From contig SKIC01000233.1 of the NCBI GenBank assembly GCA_007116685.1, positions 1 to 17,596 on the forward strand: 17,596 nt of DNA, written 5' to 3'. A model generated the notes under the pieces. It saw only the letters and a program-made list of their open reading frames with translations, had not been told where the DNA came from and did no database searches. The DNA comes from Balneolales bacterium. GTDB lineage: Bacteria; Bacteroidota; Rhodothermia; Balneolales; Natronogracilivirgulaceae. The position numbers and the translations under genes are program-made. Shown in pieces: positions 4,728 through 12,005 of the stretch. Position 1 is the first letter of the stretch; the number at the start of each line of letters is the position of its first letter.

Positions 4728-7588
4728 TACGTTTTCTGAGCTTATTAGCAATCTTGATGATTCTACGTCCCTATTCTGTAGATGCAACTCAACAAGCGTT
4801 TGCTGTTAATCACAATGAGATTTTAGGTGACCGCATTTATTTTATGCTGGAACAGAATTTTTCGATGTCTACGATAGAAGAATCAAAAATTTCTGAGTTC
4901 ATTGTTTCTTCTCAGCAGGCCTTCAAAGAAAATCAAACTCGGCTTTTATCCACTTCCCGGCATCGGGTATTTGATATTCAGGAAGGCTTCCTCAAATCAG
5001 GTACTAATCCGGAAGAAGCCGCCAGGGAATTACGTAAATTGCCTGGAATCAAATGGGCGGAACCCGTTCCTGTCCCCCACGTTTTTCACACGCCCAATGA
5101 TCCGGATTTCTCTCAACAAGCCTATCTAAGTTTTCTTGATGCAACAGCAGCCTGGCAAATATCCAAAGGCGATAGTTCAATAGTAATAGCGATTGTAGAT
5201 ACCGGTGTTGATTACCAACATCCTGATTTATTCCCTGATGTGTGGGTAAATCCAAACGAAACTCTAAACGGCCAGGATGATAGCGGTAGTGGTTTCATTG
5301 ACGATATTCATGGCTGGGATTTTTTCGAAAACAATAACAATCCCAGACCATCCCAAAATGCACATGGAACCCACGTTGCCGGTATTGCAGCAGCAGCCAC
5401 CAATAATGGAATTGGCATTGCCAGCCTGGGCTATAACACTCGTTTTATGGCACTAAAATCAGGTGATGGCGTTGGTAGTGGTATTCCGTTCGCTTATCAA
5501 GCCGTAATCTATGCCGCAGAACAAGGTGCCGATATCATCAATTGCAGTTGGGGTTCAACTCGATTTAGCAGAGCAGCAGAAATGGTAATTGATTACGCAA
5601 CAGAATTAGGCTCTCTAGTCGTTGCTGCCGCCGGAAATGCTAACACCCCAGAAATTTACTATCCCGCCGGTTACAATAACGTCATTGCCGTTGGTTCCAA
5701 CGATTTGAATGGTACAAAATCAGCCTTTTCTTCTTACGGTCCGTTTGTATCTGTTTCTGCTCCGGGAAATGGTATCCGTAGTACTTTGCTTCAGAACCAG
5801 TATGGTAATTCATCAGGTACATCTATGGCTGCGCCAGTAGTATCAGCTCTAGCTGCTTTAATAAAAGCTGCCAACCCTGAGTTTTCAAATGATCAAATCA
5901 GAGCTCAGATACAAGCCACTACGCGTAGTATGCAAACGATGAATGATCATCAATTTCAAACAGGAACAGGCTCTATTCATCCCCCATCTGCCTTAGGAAA
6001 TCCGGTTCCCTTTGTTGAGATTTTCGATTATCGCTTTTCCGATACTCGTGGAAATAATAACGGGCAACTTGAGCCAAATGAGGATATAGAGCTTCAATTA
6101 TTACTACGAGGTTTTGGGCTTGCAGACCCATTTACAATTCAATTTTCTTCTCCCGGAAATATTCTGATTCCGCAACAAAGTTCAATAACAGTTGAGCCCA
6201 TTGCTCAGGGAGACTCTCTACTCCTGGTTGATATCCCCTTTCGTGTTTCCGGTCAGGCTCTAGATAGATTTGATTTGCGTGCTATTTTAAAAATGGATTT
6301 CCTTTTTGAGCAAGGAACCGAGTATTACCGAACCATTCAGGAAATTCTAAATCCCTCATTTTATACGTTTAACGACAATAGCATTTTCCTGACCGTTGGT
6401 TCAGAAGGTCAGATTGGCTTCCTTGATGGGCCCGGCGGTGACGATGGAATTCCATTTGTTTTGCCTGGAGAAAGCTCCGAAACCTTAGATGCCCGGGATG
6501 ATTATTTCAACAAGCCTCTACTTTTTGAAGGTGGACTAATGTTCGGTAATAATTTAGGAAGTTCAGATGCTTTTGTTTCCAATGCAGTTCGTGGAGCTGC
6601 TCCCGGTTTGGTTGATAGAGATTTTCTAAGCAGAGAACCTTTTCGCATACAGGAACTAAGCAATCCTGAGGGAACCAGAGCTCGGGTAACGTTTACTGAT
6701 GGAAATGCCGGTAGCAACCAATATGGAATTACCGTGACCAAAACGGCTTACGCCTTTCGAGATATAGGGCATGAAAGATACGTGCTGCTGGAATACTCCT
6801 ACCTGAATACTAGCCAGAATAATTACTCATCTTTTATTTCTGGTTTATTTCTGGATTTTGATGCATTACCAAGCAAAAAAAATAATAACGTTGGTCGTTA
6901 TATCGAGGAAGATGAAATTCTGCTTGTAGCGGAACACCGAAACTACGAAACCGACGAACAAGCTTTTTTATTAGGAGTATCGGTTATTAGTGGTATTCAC
7001 ACACCTTTCGTGATTGACAATTCCGGTGCAGAAGGCTTCTTTGGTATTTCGGATGGTTTTACGATGCGGGATAAAGCCCTTTCCCTGCGAGGTGGAAAAA
7101 TTAGCACCCAACGTGGATTCAACACACAATTCCATAGTAATGGTACTGACATTTCCGTTGTTGCAGCACATGCTCCCGTTCAGCTTGCTCAAAATCAAAC
7201 TCATAAGGAAGTATTTATCCTTGCCTGGGGTTTAGGGTATGAGGATTTACGCAGTAATATTTCAGCAGCCAGAGACAGATATCTGCAAATAAGCAGTACT
7301 GAGAACGATGATAGTATTCCGACTCAATCACAAATTACGAGCGCCTATCCCAATCCATTTAATACTATAACAAATATAGCTGCAGACATTCATCAGTCAG
7401 GAAACTTCTCTCTAACTGTTCATGATATACTAGGCAGAGAATTAGTGAGTCTTCATCAGGGCACCCTACATCAAGGCCAACATGTCTTTACCTGGAATGC
7501 CGACAGGTTTGCCAGCGGAATGTACATCATTCGTTTACAAAGCCAGGACGGTGTGCTACACACTAAAAAAATCAGTCTTATTAAATAG
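4724..7588 (+). CDS. Secreted S8 (subtilisin-like) serine protease with type IX secretion sorting domain
   Basis: This 954-aa exported protease starts with a signal peptide (about residues 1-21: Arg3, then a Leu/Ile core). A propeptide-like region follows (about 25-120, ending near LPGIKWAEPVP). The S8 catalytic domain (about 140-405) has the full triad: Asp159 in AIVDTGVDYQHPDL, His214 in HGTHVAGIAAA and Ser367 in SGTSMAAP, with the oxyanion Asn305 in AAAGN. Residues about 428-520 look like an Ig/CARDB-type beta domain (GQLEPNEDIEL). About 550-860 is a large beta-rich region I do not recognise. The C-terminal 80 residues, starting at YPNPFN (875-880) and ending KKISLIK, are a Por/T9SS type A sorting domain, so the protein should cross the outer membrane by type IX secretion and be surface-anchored or released. 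Its start overlaps the queG stop. No terminator-grade hairpin follows. Confidence 0.95.
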   Translation: MIRFLSLLAILMILRPYSVDATQQAFAVNHNEILGDRIYFMLEQNFSMSTIEESKISEFIVSSQQAFKENQTRLLSTSRHRVFDIQEGFLKSGTNPEEAARELRKLPGIKWAEPVPVPHVFHTPNDPDFSQQAYLSFLDATAAWQISKGDSSIVIAIVDTGVDYQHPDLFPDVWVNPNETLNGQDDSGSGFIDDIHGWDFFENNNNPRPSQNAHGTHVAGIAAAATNNGIGIASLGYNTRFMALKSGDGVGSGIPFAYQAVIYAAEQGADIINCSWGSTRFSRAAEMVIDYATELGSLVVAAAGNANTPEIYYPAGYNNVIAVGSNDLNGTKSAFSSYGPFVSVSAPGNGIRSTLLQNQYGNSSGTSMAAPVVSALAALIKAANPEFSNDQIRAQIQATTRSMQTMNDHQFQTGTGSIHPPSALGNPVPFVEIFDYRFSDTRGNNNGQLEPNEDIELQLLLRGFGLADPFTIQFSSPGNILIPQQSSITVEPIAQGDSLLLVDIPFRVSGQALDRFDLRAILKMDFLFEQGTEYYRTIQEILNPSFYTFNDNSIFLTVGSEGQIGFLDGPGGDDGIPFVLPGESSETLDARDDYFNKPLLFEGGLMFGNNLGSSDAFVSNAVRGAAPGLVDRDFLSREPFRIQELSNPEGTRARVTFTDGNAGSNQYGITVTKTAYAFRDIGHERYVLLEYSYLNTSQNNYSSFISGLFLDFDALPSKKNNNVGRYIEEDEILLVAEHRNYETDEQAFLLGVSVISGIHTPFVIDNSGAEGFFGISDGFTMRDKALSLRGGKISTQRGFNTQFHSNGTDISVVAAHAPVQLAQNQTHKEVFILAWGLGYEDLRSNISAARDRYLQISSTENDDSIPTQSQITSAYPNPFNTITNIAADIHQSGNFSLTVHDILGRELVSLHQGTLHQGQHVFTWNADRFASGMYIIRLQSQDGVLHTKKISLIK

Positions 7589-7599
7589 AGCATCTAGCC

Positions 7600-7622
7600 A
7601 ACTAAAAACCAGTATTTTAGTT
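7600..7622 (+). repeat. AT-rich inverted repeat after the protease gene
   Basis: Perfect 8-base arms AACTAAAA (7600-7607) and TTTTAGTT (7615-7622) flank a 7-nt loop, 12 nt after the protease stop codon. The stem has only one G-C pair and no T-tract follows, so it would be a weak terminator at best. It could instead help stabilise the 3' end of the queG-protease mRNA. Confidence 0.3.
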
Positions 7623-7704
7623 CAAATTTAGGCAATTTCATTGGAACACTATTTTGAAATTTACTGTTAATGGTATTGAAGTCTAAAAAATTACTACCAA
7701 TAAG

Positions 7705-8550
7705 ATGAAGAGCCTTAACAGAAAACAAGCAATAGATTTAATTACCCCTGTGGTTGACAATGAAGTCAGCCAGTCAGAGAAAATTGCTTTTTTCGAATAC
7801 ATCAAAAAAGATGTTCAGGTTCAACAGATGTACGAATCTGAAAAGAGGATAAAAAATCTTATTAGAAAAAGTTACAAGCCGGTATCCGCACCATCCCACC
7901 TTAAAGATTTCGTAAAAAAGCTCCCCGATTATTATGGATTAGTTGATATACCTGACGACGAAAAATCCCCTTTTAATCAAAAATCAGGACAAGGTAACAA
8001 CAGATTCCGGTCATACTTTATAGCCCTTGCTGCTTCCATTCTTTTAGTTTTTGGATTTTACCAATTTGGATATGACAAATCAGTAATCCAAGATGATGTC
8101 TACATGGAGCCTATCAGCTTAATTCATTATCAAAACCATAAAGAACTGAATTTCCCGGAACCGCAATTCACTAACATCAGTCTGGAAGAAGCCGAAAACA
8201 TTATAATTGAACACTACGGAAAGCATCTTACAGTTCCATATCTATCTGGGGCTGAATTTGAAGGACTCTTTTACACTGAATTTGCCGGGAATCACAAAAC
8301 ACCACTTCTGCGATATAGACCTTTAGAAGAAGAAAAACCAATTTTCATTTTTGCATTCAACCTAGACTCAGTTGCCTCTCATATACATCGTAATGAAGAA
8401 GCTATAGACGCTTGCCAAAAATTTGAAGATTATCACATTCTTCCCCTTGATGATACCTACGTTGTTTCATGGAAATGGGATAATAATTGGTACACTGCGG
8501 TTTCTCCTCATAAGGGAGAAAAAATAGTTGCAATGCTTCCAATTCACTAA
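7705..8550 (+). CDS. Single-pass membrane protein with anti-sigma-factor-like N-terminus
   Basis: This 281-aa protein is not a named family I can assign with certainty. Residues about 8-72 (AIDLITPVVDNEVSQSEK, later SAPSHLKDFVKK) have the helix pattern and wording of anti-sigma factor N-termini: the counterpart of a D-G-E-L-S turn, a helix ending before a polar stretch, and an A-P-x-H-L segment. The zinc ligands of the zinc-bearing ASD type (H-x3-C-x2-C) are absent. One transmembrane helix spans about 103-121 (YFIALAASILLVFGFYQF). The outer part (about 125-281) is an unassigned globular domain with Trp/Tyr-rich strands near the end (VVSWKWDNNWYTAV). The expected topology is N-in, C-out. No sigma factor gene is adjacent. 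The flanking gaps (116 and 51 nt) suggest its own promoter, but I find only weak boxes (TTGGAA at 7641). Confidence 0.75.
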   Translation: MKSLNRKQAIDLITPVVDNEVSQSEKIAFFEYIKKDVQVQQMYESEKRIKNLIRKSYKPVSAPSHLKDFVKKLPDYYGLVDIPDDEKSPFNQKSGQGNNRFRSYFIALAASILLVFGFYQFGYDKSVIQDDVYMEPISLIHYQNHKELNFPEPQFTNISLEEAENIIIEHYGKHLTVPYLSGAEFEGLFYTEFAGNHKTPLLRYRPLEEEKPIFIFAFNLDSVASHIHRNEEAIDACQKFEDYHILPLDDTYVVSWKWDNNWYTAVSPHKGEKIVAMLPIH

Positions 8551-8601
8551 TTCTTTTGAGGCACTCTTGTTGTATTTTACAGCAAACCTAACAACTACGC
8601 T

Positions 8602-9720
8602 ATGAAATACGAAGAACTTCGCACCCCCTCTCTTTTAATCGATTACGATCAGTTTTTAAGAAACTGCAAAACTATGGCCGATAAAGCCGACCGATTGGAT
8701 TTAGAATTTTGTCCGCACGTCAAAACGCATAAAACTATTAAAGGTGCAGAATATCAGAGAAATGGACGCCTATTCGGTATAACGGTATCCACTCTTGCAG
8801 AAGCCTGGTATTACGCTGAAAATGGTTTTGACAGCCTCACCTATGCTTTCCCGGTAACCGCAGACAAACTGCCTGAAATTGTGGATTTGATGGAAATAAC
8901 TGAAGAATTCCGTTTAGTTACTGATGAAGCGGACACCATTGCTACCATAGATGCTTTTGGGGAAGAAAATGAATTAGAATTTGATGTATTTCTGAAGGTA
9001 AACACCGGAGCAAATCGTGCGGGTGCTAATCCTGAATCTGAAAGACTAATTGAACTAGCCAAGCAATTAATTTCTGCTAAGAACATCAATTTTGTTGGAA
9101 TTATGGCCCATGGCGGTCATACTTATCAAGCTAAAAATTCAGCCGAAGCCAAAGAATTGGCAAAATTGGAAATTCAAAATATCGAGAAAGCTCTTGTCGC
9201 TCTTAAAAAAGAAAATATTGAGCCGGAGATTATCAGTATTGGAGATACTCCCGGCTGTTCTGTTCTCGAAGATTTTGGCTCTGTTAACGAAATACGTCCC
9301 GGAAATTATGTGTTTTTTGATCGCACTCAGGTTGATATCGGAACCTGCACAGAAGATCAAGTTTCTGCCTTTGTATTGACCAGAGTCATCGCCAGATATC
9401 CAGACAGAAATACACTTTTGATAGATGCCGGTGCTTTGGCTTTATCAAAAGACCTTGGTGCAACGCATGTAAGAAAAGACCAAACCTATGGTAAGATTAT
9501 GGAAGACGATTCTCTTCAACTTACCAAGTTATCTCAGGAACATGGCATTATCACATCTGAAAAGCCAATCAACTTTGAGAAATACCCTGTGGGTAGTTTC
9601 CTAACTATCATGCCAAATCACTCCTGCCTTACTGCCGCTTTGCATGAGCATTTTATCGTAGTGCAGAATATGGGAGACAGAAAAATCCTGGATAGCTGGA
9701 AACCTGTCAGAGGCTGGTGA
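8602..9720 (+). CDS. D-serine dehydratase / D-threonine aldolase family PLP enzyme (alanine racemase-like fold III)
   Basis: This 372-aa PLP enzyme opens with an alanine-racemase-type TIM barrel. The segment PHVKTHK (38-44) carries the likely Schiff-base Lys41. ISIGDTPGC (211-219) and VNEIRPGNY (228-236) are barrel phosphate-binding and substrate-side motifs. The C-terminal beta domain has MPNHSC (337-342), where His340 and Cys342 match the H-x-C zinc ligands of eukaryotic-type D-serine dehydratase (DSD1). D-threonine aldolases described to date use H-x-D, so D-serine or a related D-3-hydroxy amino acid as substrate is more likely. The product of D-serine would be pyruvate plus ammonia. It is cytoplasmic. 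The stop is one base upstream of the lycopene cyclase ATG, so the two share a transcript, an odd functional pair. Confidence 0.88.
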   Translation: MKYEELRTPSLLIDYDQFLRNCKTMADKADRLDLEFCPHVKTHKTIKGAEYQRNGRLFGITVSTLAEAWYYAENGFDSLTYAFPVTADKLPEIVDLMEITEEFRLVTDEADTIATIDAFGEENELEFDVFLKVNTGANRAGANPESERLIELAKQLISAKNINFVGIMAHGGHTYQAKNSAEAKELAKLEIQNIEKALVALKKENIEPEIISIGDTPGCSVLEDFGSVNEIRPGNYVFFDRTQVDIGTCTEDQVSAFVLTRVIARYPDRNTLLIDAGALALSKDLGATHVRKDQTYGKIMEDDSLQLTKLSQEHGIITSEKPINFEKYPVGSFLTIMPNHSCLTAALHEHFIVVQNMGDRKILDSWKPVRGW

Positions 9721-9721
9721 T

Positions 9722-10906
9722 ATGAGTACGAGCACTGGCTACGACATTATTATTTCAGGTGCCGGTGCTGCAGGATTATTATTATCGTTGTCGCTTATAG
9801 AAAAAGGTTACAAGGGTTCCGTACTCGTCCTGGATCAGTCTCTATCCCCCAAAAATGATAAAACATGGTGTTTTTGGTCTGATGAGTTATTGTTTGATGG
9901 AAATCTTTTAAAAAAACACTGGTCAAAACTCAGTGTACATCAAGGCGGTAAAGACTACTTTTCAGAAACAAAAAACCAATTCTATCAATGCCTCTCTTCT
10001 GAGAAATTACAAAAACACGCACTGGATATTCTATCTGAGCAATCAAATTTCACTTTGGTTGAGGCCTCTGTGGTTAGTACAGGGCAAGACCCGGAAAAAG
10101 CCTGGGTGGAAACGGACATCGGGAAATTTGAGGCAAATTGCATCTATCAAAGCATTAAGCCGCCTGCTGATTTTTATGAGCACTCTGAGTATGCTTTGAA
10201 GCAGCATTTCTTGGGATGGGAAATTCAATCTAAAAAGCCCATTTTCAAGGAAGATACAGTTACCTTAATGGACTTCGACGTACCGCAAAAAGGTGGTCTC
10301 TCATTTATGTATGAACTCCCCTTTAGCGAAAATGAGGGACTCGTTGAGTTTACCTTATTCACCCCGGATGTTCTGGAAATAGAGATTTATGAACAAGAGA
10401 TAATTGCCTATCTAAAGCAAAAATATAATCTCACCTCTGATGATTTCAAGATTTTGCGAATTGAATTTGGCGTAATACCAATGGTCGAATGTGTGATGCC
10501 TGTATCTGAAGGAAAACGAATTTTCAATATTGGAACGGCTGGTGGTGTTACCAAAGCAAGTACCGGATATACATTTAAAAGGAGTCTGCATCAGGCAAAT
10601 TACATCGCAGAAAAACTTATTTCATCAAATCAACTTGTATCGCCGGATGCGAATATCTCGCGTTTTAGATATTACGATTTGTTGATTCTGCACATTATCG
10701 CAAACAAACCGGAATTAGCAGAATTTATTCTTTTCAATCTTTTTGATAAAAATGGGTTTGATAAAGTTTTTCGATTTCTCAGCGAAGAAACTAGTTTTTC
10801 AGAAGAGTTGGTCATAATGGCTTCTTGTCCATGGACTCCTTTTCTGGCCGCAGTTTGGCAGACCAAAAACCTTGTTTCGAGAGTTACTAAACCCGTAAAC
10901 CCATAA
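9722..10906 (+). CDS. crtY: Lycopene cyclase, CrtY type
   Basis: This 394-aa flavoprotein converts the ends of lycopene into beta-ionone rings, giving beta-carotene on the way to pigments such as zeaxanthin- or saproxanthin-type carotenoids. The FAD-binding Rossmann motif G13-A-G15-A-A-G18 is at the N-terminus. Family blocks in order are KTWCFW (47-52), QHFLGWEI (161-168), MDFDV (183-187), LVEFTLF (207-213), EFGVIPM (248-254) and FNIGTAGGVTKASTGYTF (268-285). Glu209 in LVEFT aligns by eye with the catalytic Glu196 reported for Pantoea CrtY. The length is normal for the family. No other carotenoid gene (crtB, crtI, crtZ) is in the window. It follows the D-serine dehydratase-type gene by one base, and its last 20 nt overlap the convergent PIG-L gene. 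Confidence 0.93.
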   Translation: MSTSTGYDIIISGAGAAGLLLSLSLIEKGYKGSVLVLDQSLSPKNDKTWCFWSDELLFDGNLLKKHWSKLSVHQGGKDYFSETKNQFYQCLSSEKLQKHALDILSEQSNFTLVEASVVSTGQDPEKAWVETDIGKFEANCIYQSIKPPADFYEHSEYALKQHFLGWEIQSKKPIFKEDTVTLMDFDVPQKGGLSFMYELPFSENEGLVEFTLFTPDVLEIEIYEQEIIAYLKQKYNLTSDDFKILRIEFGVIPMVECVMPVSEGKRIFNIGTAGGVTKASTGYTFKRSLHQANYIAEKLISSNQLVSPDANISRFRYYDLLILHIIANKPELAEFILFNLFDKNGFDKVFRFLSEETSFSEELVIMASCPWTPFLAAVWQTKNLVSRVTKPVNP

Positions 10907-11594
10907 AGATAGAACTGCAAGGGGGTTTGACATCCTCCTGAAAAAACTCAAAAGTAACTTTAGGGGTTAGTTTATCTTTCACAGCGCTTCTCTCAATCAC
11001 TTCTTTGTAGGAAACATAACAGTCTAAAGCATCGAACCCTTTTTGGAAAGCAGCTTCAGAACAGTTTACTACACAATCAATCATTTCTTCACTGGAAGCC
11101 TCGAGTCGGAAACCGCCCTCTTTGGTTTCGCCAATAGTGTAAAAAGCCAATCGCCTTAGGTTTATACCGGTTTGTTGTTCACGCAATTCGCAAAAGACTC
11201 GTTTTACAACGGCATGCGTAACCAAATGATCGTGAAAGCCACTTACTCCGTGTACTGCGTAGGTAACCACAATGTGAGGATTAACTCTCAGTATTTCATT
11301 AGCAATAACCTTCTCAATCTTCCTGGGATCCATCTCTTTAAGGCCACTATCTGGTAAATCTAAAACGGTCATTTCTGTTAAACCGAGTACTTTTTCTACC
11401 GCTAGCATTTCCTGGTGTCTGACCTCTCCCATTTCATCAACGGAGAGATTCATTTTAAATCGTTGCTTGGTGGCTCCTCCCTTGGTAAGTGTTAACAAAT
11501 AAACTTCGTGCCCTTCGGCGCGCTGTTGCGCAATTGCAGGACCGGGCCCGAAAGATTCATCGTCGGGATGTGGGAAAATGTATAATACCTTCAT
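10887..11594 (-). CDS. PIG-L family deacetylase
   Basis: This 235-aa zinc-dependent LmbE/PIG-L fold enzyme removes N-acetyl groups from sugars or sugar conjugates. The N-terminal metal motif P-H-P-D-D-E is at residues 8-13, with His9 and Asp12 as likely zinc ligands and Asp11 as base. The third ligand should be His123 in GFHDHLVTH (119-127). In MshB the matching block is HPDH, whose first His is catalytic; here that position is Phe120, with a His at the next residue. The LTKGGATKQRF stretch (36-46) does not look like the BshB1 (bacillithiol) signature, so I do not assign that role. No signal peptide is seen. It is a single gene reading toward crtY, with a 199-nt gap upstream that must hold its promoter, although no convincing box stands out. 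Confidence 0.9.
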   Translation of the reverse strand: MKVLYIFPHPDDESFGPGPAIAQQRAEGHEVYLLTLTKGGATKQRFKMNLSVDEMGEVRHQEMLAVEKVLGLTEMTVLDLPDSGLKEMDPRKIEKVIANEILRVNPHIVVTYAVHGVSGFHDHLVTHAVVKRVFCELREQQTGINLRRLAFYTIGETKEGGFRLEASSEEMIDCVVNCSEAAFQKGFDALDCYVSYKEVIERSAVKDKLTPKVTFEFFQEDVKPPCSSIFMGLRV

Positions 11595-11734
11595 TTTGTA
11601 ATGTGGTGTAATAAGTTCTACAGTCTATGATTATTCAATCACTTTTAGAAAATTCTCATTAAACCTTTGAATTTTTTAGACTTTTTTTGAAACAAAACCG
11701 TAAGTAATACAGTATATAGAATTAACATTATAAA

Positions 11735-11758
11735 AAAACATATTTGACCTCATGTTTT
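11735..11758 (-). terminator. Weak AT-rich hairpin with T-run, minus orientation (possible end of the bio operon)
   Basis: Read on the minus strand, AAAACAT (11758-11752) pairs perfectly with ATGTTTT (11741-11735) across a 10-nt loop, and the T-run continues to 11732. The stem has a single G-C pair, so it would be weak alone. It lies directly after the GC-rich hairpin at 11762-11785, about 36 nt after the DUF2905 stop. The two together may end the biotin operon transcript. Confidence 0.3.
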
Positions 11759-11761
11759 CCG

Positions 11762-11795
11762 GCCGGCTGTGTGATAACAGTCGGCTTTCTTTTTT
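11762..11795 (+). terminator. Strong intrinsic terminator, plus orientation, with no nearby plus-strand gene
   Basis: GCCGGCTGT (11762-11770) pairs with ACAGTCGGC (11777-11785), nine base pairs including one G-T wobble, across the 6-nt loop GTGATA. It is followed by TTTCTTTTTT (11786-11795). This is a canonical rho-independent terminator for plus-strand transcription. The nearest plus-strand coding end is crtY, 856 nt upstream, with PIG-L in antisense between. On the minus strand the same hairpin follows the DUF2905 stop by 8 nt but has no T-tract after it. Confidence 0.75.
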
Positions 11796-12003
11796 AAAAC
11801 CGCCGCACCAACCAAAAAATGAGAGTCAAAATTGCACTTAGTATGATAGATGTTGTTATTGGAAAGTAAAAACGAGTGTTACCTCCCTCTACTCTGATGT
11901 CTCCGGGCAACTGAAACAAGCCCAGTTTTTGAATCCATGGCCAGAGTAAACCTGCAATTACCAGAATTATACCAAGCGTTATCAGAATTTTTGCGATGTT
12001 CAT
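11794..12003 (-). CDS. DUF2905 small membrane protein
   Basis: This 69-aa protein has two membrane helices (about residues 5-24 and 49-66) separated by a conserved polar loop containing LPGDIRVEGGNTRFYFPITTS. That loop, with the L-P-G-D-I and F-Y-F-P-I words, is the signature of the DUF2905 family, widespread in bacteria and of unknown function. It starts 2 nt after the bioA stop, so it is the last gene of the biotin operon by position. Nothing in the sequence suggests a role in biotin metabolism, and the linkage may be incidental. The stop codon falls in the A/T-tract of the plus-strand terminator. Confidence 0.85.
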   Translation of the reverse strand: MNIAKILITLGIILVIAGLLWPWIQKLGLFQLPGDIRVEGGNTRFYFPITTSIILSAILTLIFWLVRRF

Positions 12004-12005
12004 CT

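Noticed and set aside
10920..10937. GGGGG/CCTCC hairpin as a crtY terminator
   Set aside because: The stem is 5 bp with a wobble, and A's rather than T's follow it on the plus strand.
11626..11661. 11-codon open frame in the PIG-L upstream gap
   Set aside because: It is too short, has no ribosome-binding site and has nothing to support it.
11762..11785. Crp-type operator in the GTGTGATAACA region
   Set aside because: Only one half resembles TGTGA and the symmetry is that of the GC-rich stem, so a terminator explains it better.
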